A stretch of 64,000 nt of DNA from Gordius sp. MW1 (Eukaryota; Nematomorpha; Gordioida; Gordea; Gordiidae): the NCBI GenBank assembly GCA_964036665.1, contig OZ038529.1:25368060-25432059 (forward strand), in the 5' to 3' direction. The notes under the pieces were generated by a model. It made no database searches, was not told where the DNA came from, and saw nothing but the letters and a program-made list of their open reading frames with translations. Numbering within the stretch: the stretch's first letter is position 1; each line of letters begins with the position of its first letter. This document shows positions 37,568-48,600 of this stretch, piece by piece. The translations under genes were made by a program, and so were the position numbers.

Positions 37568-40500
37568 CTATCCTTTGATAACGGCTATGGGTTTTAATTT
37601 GATGCATTTTTTACTGATTCCCACGGCATGACCTAACATTAATAAACGGGAGAATTAATTACTTGCCAAGTATTTATGTTTTTACAAGTTCTTGAAATTG
37701 AAAATGAGTAAACATATATAAAAATTGCGTTTTTAATAATTTAGTATTTAGATTGAGTTCAAATTTATCAATGGATTTGTAAATTCTTACAGGTGTCAAC
37801 GACGTCAGTGACATTCTTGTATGATTCGGGTGCCTGAAATGATAATTAAACAATAAAAAATTTAACAATTAAAAGCTTTAAATTTCATTTTTATTCCAAA
37901 ATGCAAAGTAAGGAACCACCGCAAGGCAAATTAATGATTGAAGAGCGATATTTAAGCGTTAAATTTATAAATACCTCTTCCATGACTAGCTTGGGTGATG
38001 CTACCCTAATAGATATATTCATGGCTTCAAGTTTATTCAGTACCGATTGATAGTCTAAGTTCCGCCGTGATTTAGCTCTTGATAGAGCTCTACCCTACAA
38101 AGTTTTTGAAATATTTCTTAAAATTTAATTTCATACTATTCATTTGTGTTGTAAAAACGCCTGGATTTTGTTCGGTCGACCCTCGGTTCAAGTAGGACCA
38201 ACGGCCGAGTCTGGTCTGTTTTTTGAATTTTGACTCGGCCTAGAGGTCGACTACGAAAAATAGGCCCAGAAATAGACTAGATAGATGACTGCTCATCCCA
38301 TCACATGTTGCATATGGTTAATTGTGTGTCAAACCTTTTCCTCCATTTTAAGGACTGCAACTATTAACCATGTAATTTTGTCCTATAACAGTCAATTTAC
38401 CTCCTTCACTAATTTATAGCTCAAAATGAAAGTAAATAAATTAATATCATACAAAATATTGAGGGCGTTATATTATTAAACAAACTTTAATCGCAGTTTT
38501 TACATTTTTACATTTTTATGTATGGTGTAAATGACTCAATTCAATATTTTTTTATTTACCTTTTTAAGATTATTTACATTTGCGAAAATTACTAATTTCT
38601 ATATGATCACCACTTTACCATGTTAACATCAAAATGGTGGAAAAAGGTACACATTTTAAGCGTTGATGAGCAGCCTATCTAGTCTATGAATAGACCATAA
38701 AATTTTTTGTTATATGTTTAGTCGAACTAAAGGTCGACCAAACATGACCTCAGCCTTTTTAAAAGACTACTATTCTAATGCGATATTTACCAAGTCAAAA
38801 TTACGCAACACAAAAATCATTATAAGAATTAGTATTCCTCAGTAACTGATGCAATAAAAGACATTCTTTAATATTACTAATTTATAGAAGGTCAAATTTA
38901 CAATTTACCAAGGTTGGAAAACATATTTGCTATATCAAAATAACTATGTACCGCGCCGTGGCAAGTCGTTCCAAAGGTTTGTGACATTCCCTTTTCGGTA
39001 CCGGTCAAAACGTAACTGCAGGTTCCCATGGTCCCACCAATCAAGACCGGTTGCCCAGTTATCTACATATATCAATCAATTATCAGCGAACTGAAGAAAA
39101 CTTCGTCGACAAAACAAAATCAGCCGCGTTTATTGCATTATAATAAAAAGTTAGTATCGAACCTAAAAAACACTTTTCCTGATGATCCAGAAAGTTAATT
39201 TTCGATAAATAAATTTTAATCTAATCGCTGATAAAATAAGTCCATTAAGTAACACCCGATTAAAAAAAATTCTAGTCCATTCTTGCGAATACATAATGTC
39301 ACGTGTTTCTAAGCATCGTAAATCATATAAACTTTTTTACTCAAGAAGTCATCTTTATCCACAGGTATAGGTCATTTTGGTACAAAATTTTTTTGTAAGT
39401 TAACAAAACGATATATAGTAATAAACGGTGATGACAATAAATTAATAACGAATTCTATAATACTAGCTAAACACGATATATAAAAAAGATTTTCCCCAAA
39501 ATGGATAAAATAATTGTAAACTTGATAGTCCACGGGTATGAGGGGGTGATGTGGTGGGAAGGCCCTGGTAGAACCTTTCCTGTGCACCAAAAGTGTCTTT
39601 ATTTTGCCATCTATGTAATGCTCTTCCACTTTCGCTATGTTATGGGATACGTCGTAGATCACTTGCATATCCAAATCGTCCGGGGTGGATTGAAATATTT
39701 TAGCGAATGCCTTGAAATATAATTTTTTGTTAGAAATTTTAGTAATTTCATTATTTCAAAATATGAGTAAAGAAAGATAGGTGGTAGAGTTTGTAAACTT
39801 GCCGCAAAATAAGGCTAATTATATCACATATATCTATATATATATAATTCTCATGTCACGGTGTTTGTAGCCATTATAAAAATTTCTGTGCATATTTGGT
39901 AGGTCTGAGCATAGGTTGTAAACTATTTGTTAACCCCAAAGTGATAAGACGTCCAGTAGTTTTGTTTATTTAATTAAGACACTTAATAAAATATCATTCA
40001 TACTTAACTTCATGACGTCATACATGCAAATACGACAATGTAAATAATCTTTCATATAAATTGCTATGCAATTTCTGGGCTCGCTTTGGTTGTCCGTCCA
40101 TCCAACTTGTATATATATATATATATATAATCATCACTTGTCGAGATAGGAAAGTCATGGAGGCCCTATTGACCCAAGCAAAATTGGCAGCAGCAGCCAT
40201 GGCTTTTAGGTAATTTTGTCCTTCCGGGCTTTGGATCCGGGCACAAGCCAATTGCCTATCGTTCACTTCTATTTTATCCCTCTTCATCGCCTTCTCCATT
40301 TCCACCAAGGCGTCTAATTTCAGCAAAAATGTAATATTTTAACAATAATTATACACGTTTCAGTCTCACATAAAAGATGGGATAAATTAAATTAGAAGCT
40401 TATGATGGCCCCATCCATTGACAGTTAGATTTGATCGTGAAAAAGGAAATAAATTAGTACATATTAAATATAAACTGTATACAATTATATTGTTTGCAAT

Positions 40501-42836
40501 TTAATTCGAAATTTTGATCCTGTGATAGAACATCATTTGTTGCGTGATCAAATAATTCAGGTGGGCAGGAGTCTATCGTTTATAGTTTGGGCAATGTGGG
40601 CAAGTTAGGGTTGCAAAAAACCACAATGAAGGAGGACCTTAGTAGTATTAAAGTTCTGATAAGACCGCTCCGATCCCAATTGAAAATCGATGGAATGTAA
40701 AAGCAGGGTTTGTAAACCCGACCACAGTTACGGGTTGCTTCATTGGCAAAACTAGTAATGGTGACCAGCACAAGTAAGTAGAGTGTCTGTTTGAGAGGGT
40801 CAGAGGTGTTTGGGAGGAAAGATTGGGGCAATTAATAAAAATTTGCTCCATAATATTACGTCGTTCGACAAAGTTTATTTCGCCTGGATTGGATTAAACC
40901 GAACTTGGGCACTTTCTTGTAGATGGCAAAGACTGCCACATAAAAAACAATAATAATCCCTTTCTTATTTTAAACAGGAGAAATTATTGACATTCCTGCT
41001 AATAGATTAATTATTTGAGCAAAAAACGAATTTATAAATATTTTAAAAACCTTGATAAGTTTTCATGGCGTACATAAAATAAAATTATTAGTTTGTTTTA
41101 TCTTTTTTTCACTTAACGAAAAGATACTTCTTTTTAAGCTAATAAAGGTTTATTTTCAAAACATTGTATATAATACATGCTAATGTATATGATCATCTAA
41201 AATTTAAATTATATAACCCAAATATGTATATTATGACATTTTAAAAATGAAAAACACTTGTCAAAAGAACATCATATTATTAACATATCTCTATTGATAA
41301 TATTTTGATCACTAACCCGTAGCAACTTGATGCCCAAAACCTCTGCTACCACTATGTATCATAACACACACTTGACCCAATTGTTCAATGCCCATTTTAG
41401 AGGCAGCTTGCTTGTCAAAGATTTCTTCCACAACCTGTATCTCTGCATAATGATTTCCCGCACCTAAGGTACCCAACTTTTGCAATAAAAATATTAAAAC
41501 TACACATTGGAGTACTACACATTGGAGTAACTTAATTTTTATAAAAATATGTGAAAATAATACACAGTACCTTTTAAAGTATAAGATAGTGTAGAGGTTT
41601 ATAAATTTAAACAACATAAGTTTAAATAACAAAATTGGTCACTCTTATATTACATGTTATAACTCAATTTTGACAGTTATTTAAAAAAAAGATTTATCAG
41701 ATAATATATCCAAAATACAATCTTTTGGTTTTAAAGTGTGATTTACATAAAAACATGTTTTATTGGCTAATCAAAAGTTATTGTAGGTTTATTCAATAAA
41801 TAAAAACTTTTTTATAATTTAATACAAAATTGAACTATTACCTGAGGTAGACCCCTCTTTTTGGCTCTACTACTAACAGTGGATGGATCAGCTTGTAACA
41901 TCCTACCATATTCTTCACAATGCTCTTTATCTTCTGCCCAAGCATAACCTTATAATAATTTTGATAAAACTTATTTAATTAATAAAAATACCTTCTCTTA
42001 GGGACCAATCCATTCCCATTTCTAATGCTTCTTCTAAATCTCTGAATTTACAATCATAATTTTTATATTGGCTCACTATTTTTTACAAGTATTTAATTTA
42101 AAATTTTCTTAGATAGATTTATAATTATTAATTAAAATTTGTAAAATGTAAACAATTCATGTAGTAGCATAAATTTACCTAGCATTTATTGGAATAATTC
42201 CTTTGGATCCAACACCAACAGGTATATGATCAAATAAACTTTGAGCTAATTGTTCCTTTAAAGGAATGACATCTTTTGCTGTCAAGTTAGTTCTCAATAA
42301 TCTAACCCCACAATTTATATCAAATCCAACACCACCTGATTTATATATAATTATTATTATTAAACTAATACCTGGAGATACTATTGAATCAGGATTTGAA
42401 ACATCAAATGCAGCCATGTTTCCTTTAATATACATGATTCATAGTAAAATAAAAAGAATATACCAATTGCAAATCCATATCCTGAGTGAATATCAGGCAA
42501 ACCTATTGAACTCTAATATATGTCTAGAATAATAATCTAGATTGTTTATTAAAATTACTCCAACAATTCCAGGTAAGGCTGCAACATTGGCAATTTGTTT
42601 AACGGCCGGTAAAAAGCCTCCACTACCTGCAAACTTACAATGCTGCTTTAGTTCTTCAAACATCAACTTTTCTAAATGGTCATTAACATAAAATTTTCCT
42701 TCAACCTTTTAGAAACTGTATGGAATTAATTTAAAATAAATACTTTCATGTTAGGAACAAATCCTTTATGAATCTTCCAGGTATTAAGATCCACCCTCTC
42801 CATAAACTTTTTTTCTTCCTCAAACGTTCGAACCAT
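37568..42836 (-). CDS. RTCB: RTCB, tRNA-splicing and RNA 3'-phosphate ligase
   Basis: GTP-dependent ligase that joins RNA 2',3'-cyclic phosphate ends to 5'-OH ends; known from tRNA exon ligation and XBP1-type mRNA splicing. Fourteen exons: 42744-42836, 42559-42705, 42464-42512, 42372-42422, 42179-42335, 41992-42041, 41842-41948, 41317-41476, 40138-40313, 39522-39710, 38952-39062, 37975-38094, 37791-37833, 37568-37632. They sum to 1518 bases, giving 505 residues, the same length as the human protein, with all phases consistent. D119 and C122 ([14 protein letters not shown]) and the guanylated histidine at about 428 ([10 protein letters not shown]) are present, with [10 protein letters not shown] and [12 protein letters not shown]. 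The end [11 protein letters not shown] is typical. Introns 1-6 are 36-137 bp; later ones are 141-1003 bp and carry repeats. Confidence 0.96.
38152..38765. mobile_element. Foldback MITE (GGCTGGG family), interrupted
   Basis: The left part TTGTAAAAACGCCTGGATTT and TTCGGTCGACC and right part GGTCGACCAAACATGACC match the ends of the 10471-10680 copy. The middle is split by the element at 38275-38690. It lies within RTCB intron 11. Confidence 0.65.
38275..38690. mobile_element. MITE nested in foldback, TAGACTAGATAG ends
   Basis: The left TAGACTAGATAGATGACTGC and right GAGCAGCCTATCTAGTCTA are inverted repeats about 415 bp apart. It interrupts the foldback copy at 38152-38765, whose empty version is seen elsewhere. 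The same family occurs at 7245-7712. The target duplication is ambiguous. Confidence 0.65.
39854..40056 (+). mobile_element. Helitron 5'-end fragment
   Basis: TGTCACGGTGTTTGTAG, then GGTAGGTCTGAGCATAGGTT and GTGATAAGACGTCCAGT, match the first 200 bases of the Helitron at 46601. It then passes directly into an ABC 5' module at 40057. It lies in RTCB intron 9. Confidence 0.7.
40057..40100 (+). repeat. ABC 5' module next to RTCB exon 9
   Basis: AATTGCTATGCAATTTCTGG, GCTCGCTTTGG and GTCCGTCC, followed by a TA repeat up to the exon 9 donor at 40137. Only the 5' module is present. Confidence 0.7.
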
Positions 42837-42934
42837 GCTGCTCACTATGAATGTATGTCTACGTTTGCTAAAATTACTAAAAGTTCAGCGTGTGTTGTGT
42901 GATAGATTATGTTATCAAAATTTTGACATAATTG
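42837..42934. promoter_or_regulatory. Immediate 5' flank of RTCB
   Basis: About 100 bases between the RTCB start codon and an adjacent mobile element. The core promoter is expected here or just upstream. No specific element is called. Confidence 0.3.
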
Positions 42935-44194
42935 CATGGGCGTAGCCAGGAGGAGGCGGGGGGGGGGGGGTAGCTGACTCCTTTTCTCCATCTTTTAAAA
43001 TTTCATGTAATTATATGGCGCTAAAATTTCGAAAAAATTGATTGCAAGAAACACTCGGATATTTTTGTTCAATATTAAAACACTTACGAATAATTCAGAA
43101 GTTGACTTAGACAGAGAATAGACGCAATCCTCATGCTTAATCAATGGGCTATATAGTGTTAAAGCTAGATGGCACCATTTTTTCCCTCAATAATAGAAGG
43201 TGGGTGTTCATTGGTAGGGATGGGGTGGTTTTTGGGTTAGAACCCCTCCCATAATTTTTAATTGATATAATTTTCTTTTTAAACAGATATCAAACTTTGA
43301 GAAATAAATTTTATTATTCATATGATCTCCCTGGATAAAAGGTATAATCTTTTTAAACAGATATAAAAATTTGTAAATATACAATTTATTATGATCTTTT
43401 ATTCATGGAATATACAATTTTGCTGTGCTCATCTATGAACTGCCTGATCCAACCTTATTTAAATCTATATTGCATAACAACCATTTACTTTTGCTGTATA
43501 CTCTATAAATCTGAGAATAAACAAACTTACGCTTTTTCATTACTTTTTACTAATGGTATAATATCAATTAAACACGTCCCTGCAAATATCAAACTTGCAC
43601 ATTTAAATTTACACCCATGGTAGCACTTAAATCTCTATGCCCTACATGTAAGAGAAACATTTGTTTAAACAAAAAAAATTGTTTTGTCCACCGGCCCATT
43701 ATTGGCTAGTGCCCCTCATCTGGTAAGCTGCCCCCCCCCAAAATATAATATGTCCTCCTACAGCATTAGAAATTGAATCTAATAATAATATTGACATTAC
43801 ACCTAACTCTAATACATTTCCAGCTACTCCTAATAATGTTTATTACAACGATGAGCCTCTGGATTTCACATGGAGTAAAGTCCTTTTAGCACATGGCTTC
43901 ACCCCCACAATTTCAAAAATTCCATGAGCACGACCCTGCATGCAACAATTTTTGATAAATTTGCTTAACTGCATTAATAAAAATATCTTTCTATTTCAAA
44001 AAAAAATTTAAATTGTATATTTAATAAAAATATAATTTGTTGGAATTTTGCTTTTAGTATTTTATTAATTTTACAATATTGTCACTTTAAACTTTTAGGG
44101 AAAAAACATTTTTACCCAAAAAAATAGTTACATAAAAAATTTCACCTTGAAAATTTTATAATCGCCTTTTGAGGAAATCCTAGTTACGCCTATG
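42935..44194. mobile_element. Candidate long CGTAGCC element
   Basis: CATGGGCGTAGCCAGGAGG with a G-run at the left and CCTAGTTACGCCTATG at the right could be the two ends of one 1.26-kb member of the CGTAGCC hAT family. No target duplication was found, so they may be unrelated halves. Inside, near 43762-43930, a plus-strand frame after a good acceptor (TCCTACAG) reads LEIESNNNIDITPNSN and DEPLDFTWSKVLLAHG before a stop; it looks like coding sequence but is not recognised. Confidence 0.35.
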
Positions 44195-45657
44195 TGTGTG
44201 CTACTTACAACAGTGTGCTAAATGCTGGACACTTACCCTAAATTTTGCTTTGTAATATTTTTCCTATATCAAACTGCTTAAGGTCCAACACTATAGTTTT
44301 AGTTTCGAGGAGCAAGTGGTTTATGATATAAAGCTCATAAAACTGTAAAGTTGTTTAACAAAATAGTTATCATTGTACAAATGAATAACAAAATTATTCC
44401 ACAATAAAATCAAACGCACCAAGATTATTAAAATCACATATTTAATACCTTTGCAATTGTCACGAATTATCACCTTGTATTTAGTATCAAAAATAAAACA
44501 ATTCCTTCTCGTTTGAATTAAAATCAGCCAACATTAAAGTGCATATAGCTCTTTTATATTATGGTTCAAAGGTGTTTGTCTGTTGCAATTACTCTAGTCT
44601 CTATTATATTATCAAAAAATTCAGAACAAAAAATTATTTGTAATCTATTCTAAGGAACCACGAAGTGTTATCCATAACTTTTACAATATCCAGTCTTATT
44701 ACCGAAACAATTTTGCCCCAAACTTTTTGATAATGGATACGGATGCTAGTGCGATTTATCTTACAGGGTTATTGATAAGAAAAATCTTGCCTTACTCAAT
44801 AAATTAATTAAAAACCCTATCTGTATATCATTTGTTTGGCCTCAAGCCCAATATGTTATTTAGCTAGGCAATTTTTAAGTAGTGTCACAACACGACATTT
44901 TTCCCTTAGGGGGAAAAGGTGCTAATGAAAGTCGCGAATACATATGGGGGCGGGGGTGCCTTATTGTTAAGCTTTTAAACCCATCTCTTTTTTATGTGTA
45001 GCATAATTGTTAGTTTTGAAAGAAGTGTCTGATATCATTTATTTCTGTGATGTCATATAGTAGTTGTTGCCGTGAGATTTACCGTTATTTTTCGCTAGTA
45101 TAACTAATAAAATGACAATTATTTTGGCTCCAAATTATAATATGTGGCATGCAAATATGTCTGATTTGTCTGAATTTCAATCCAATGCATGACATTTTCA
45201 CGATTTTCTTCTACCCAAATTATATTAAAATATAAGGATTCAAATGTTTGTTGCATCATCGTCGATAGATTCCTACCATATTAAAAAAAATAAAATTTTG
45301 TAGTTTTAAACATAATCGCATTTATTATAAGACTTTTAGATCTGTTTATTATAACTTCAAAGTCCTATTCATAATGCAGTTCAACGCCTGCAAAATGAAT
45401 TAAAAATGTCTTAAATTAAAAAGAGCTATAAATTCTTTCTATTATTAAGGAGCTCATTGTTTCTAAAACTTACTAACATGTTATCAATCTTTAAATAATC
45501 ACCAAATTCTATTCATTTCGCAAGTCACCAATTATTTTAAAGCTTTGTTTATACCTTAAACTGACCGAAATCTTTTTATACTATCTGCCGTTAACGATTT
45601 TAATAAAAGGAATCTCGGTTACAAGAATTTATATACAATGACTGATCAAATATCATT
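44195..45657. other. Intergenic between RTCB and aminopeptidase
   Basis: AT-rich; no further gene or repeat recognised. AATAAA motifs (minus) near 45321 and 45355 could serve the aminopeptidase transcript. Confidence 0.45.
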
Positions 45658-48600
45658 TTACTTATTAATATGTGTTTGGTAAAAGGATAAAAATTCCTTT
45701 AAGTGTTGGTCCTCAGTGAAATGCCTGGCTATTGCGCTTAAGATTATTTCTTGGCCGTGATTAGTCAGAACGACATATTTAATGAGGTAGACCCAATGTG
45801 ATTTAACAAAATCCCATGCTAACGGTAATCCTATCCGGTGATTGCTCGCAATTTTACTTATTAGAGCTGCCACGTCTTGCGGTTTGATCTTGTCGTTGTC
45901 GAGACAATATTCCAACAATCTTAAAATATTTATTACGAAAGTTAAATTTATATTATTAGATCTACAAATTGAAGAACAAATAGTGCTTAAAATGTACTAT
46001 ACTTTTATGTTTATGATTTTGTAAAAAAAATTATTATTTATGAATTAAAAAATTTTTATCGACTCACCGTGATAATAAATTTGAATGCTTGGTTAAGGGT
46101 AATGCGTTAAGAAATTGAGATTTCAAACTGTAAATTTCCGTTTTCAAATAAAGACTCCAAATAAGCTCCCATTCCTCAGTCGTCCCATACTTAACAATGC
46201 CAAGCAATGTGGCGCCTATAAAATTCGGATTTATCTGGATAATAATAAAGACAGTTATTATTTTTATGTAAATGTGTCTTATAAAAATAATTTTGAGTGA
46301 TTTAACATATCTTAAAGTTTAATTGAAGGTTTACTCGCAGAGAAACTTTAGGATTCTCCGCATATTGTTGTAAGCGATCAAATTGTTTTTTTGCTTTGGC
46401 TAGCGTTTCATTGTGTCCAAGCATAATCGCGGTATATATTACTTTGGCTTGCAATATACTATAGTTTAATTTTTAAATTTGTTAATTTATAGGTTTCGAA
46501 AATAATGTATGATCATACTCTCTAAACTCATATTCCAAACCTTAAATGCATCTAAGAATATATTAAATATCGAAAAATTGGGATATAATCTAATGTATCG
46601 TGTCACGGTGTTTGTAGTTAAACTCCTCCGAAACGGCTTAACCGATTCTTATGAAAATTTTTGCGAATATTCGGTAGGTCTGAGAATAGGTTTTAAACTT
46701 TATTTTAAATTTCTAAGTGATAAGACCGTCAAGTTATTTTTTTATACACGTTTAACAAAATGTCAATCAAAAGCAACCTTATGACGTCATACGACGTCAT
46801 AAGGGTATACTGTAAAATGCAACAATTTACGTCATTGATATATACTGTAAAATGCGGCAATGTAAATAATCTAATATATAAAAAGGCTGAAGTAACCTTC
46901 CTATAAAAATACCATATAGCATGGGCGTAACCTGCATGAGAATTCGATAGTTTAATGTTTTTCACCTCTAAGTAATTCAATTTGATATATAGGTAACAAT
47001 GCCAGCTAAACGCAAACGAAACAATTTGGGTCGTCATACGAAACAAAATGCCGTCGTGCTCGTGATAAATATATGAGCACAAAGAACAGACGAACAAATC
47101 CAACAAAACAGTGCAGATATGCGTGTGAGCATGGCCCAAATACGTGAATCACAATCGCAAGAGGCACGCGAAATCAACAAAGACGATTAAAAAAACAAGT
47201 CCGCCGATTTGTGATCAACACACGTAGAGCAAATGACTAACAACGCCAACTCAAGCATTGAAATCGGCTTCATTCCTTCGACTAACATTCCAGTATAAGC
47301 CTGATGTTAAATATTACGCCCATTCCAAAGTGGTGATTGGTACTATCGGCAAGGTATGTCCGCATTGTCTTGCACTTAAATATAAAAATGAGTCAGCCGT
47401 GATGTGTTGCGCATCAGGAAAGGTTCGACTAACGGAGATTGAAACACCACTTGGACCGTTGCACAGTTTACTTATCAGTATGGATCCTGATTCTAACCTG
47501 TTCTTGAAGTCAATTCGTATATTCAATTCATGCTTCCAAATGACATCGTTCGGACCAACAGAAATAGTTCAAAATAATGCTGCAAACGGTCAACAATTTA
47601 ATTCAACGGTTAAAATTAAAGGCCAGGTTTTTCACAAAGTGGGTTCATCCGATGCCAAACAAATCTTATAAATTTTTACAAATTTACTTTATGGGTGTGA
47701 CAACTCCGAACGCGCCCTCGCTAATCACGGGGATGCACGTTGCTAGTAAAACAACCCCGATTCACCTTTTGCCAGGCGCATCGTCAGCGAGCTGGACGCT
47801 CTGTTGAATGAGCACAATGAAATCTCAAAATTATTTAAATCACACATGCTCAAATTACTAGGTGACAATTACGCTATTGTCATCGATTCTGATAAAACAT
47901 CAGTTGGATAGCGCATTCGATTCAACGCACCTGCCCGGAATCATGGCTAGGGGCCGTACGGCTTCGCGCCAAATCGTGATTCGAAGAAAGATAACAATCT
48001 TCAGTTCATTGCTGATACCCACCGTTCATATGACGCTCTCTAATATCCGATATTTTTTCTAAAGGACAAGATGGATATTGTGTAAACATTAAACAACGAG
48101 ATCTCCTAACAGATACTTTATTTATGATTATAAACACGATTACTCATTTTAAATCGGAATACACATTATTACAGGAGCCGAAACAAACAAGAAGGTTAGC
48201 TCGAAGGATTATTATATGCATATCGTTTGATGATTAGACGCGGTCAAGACAACGCCATACTACGATGTCGTGAGCTTTGCCAACAATTCATGATCGACAT
48301 GTATGTGAGATAGAGAGCGAACGTCTACGATACTTAGGATATAACCATCAGGAACTGCGTGGGGAAGAATACATTCACTTACGAGATGCTATTGCAAACA
48401 ACGTCGACACAGCCTAAATTGGTAACTCTATTATTCTACCATCATCGTACTCTAAACGCTGTGCTCAAAAAAAATTTCTACATTGTCGAACATTATCAGT
48501 GACTTTTATACACCAGTGGTTATTAATTTTTCATCACCCAATTATGCATATTATAAGCAAAAATCGCTCTTTTTAACCTATAAAAATAAATACCAAATAA

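Noticed and set aside
40580..40851. Minus-strand open frames in RTCB intron 8
   Set aside because: Two overlapping frames without homology in a 1-kb intron whose flanking exons join in perfect phase; likely chance.
45344..45390. Terminal aminopeptidase exon (ALNCIMNRTLKL then stop) after TTTTGCAG
   Set aside because: The acceptor is good, but the phase does not fit the only candidate donor at 45660.
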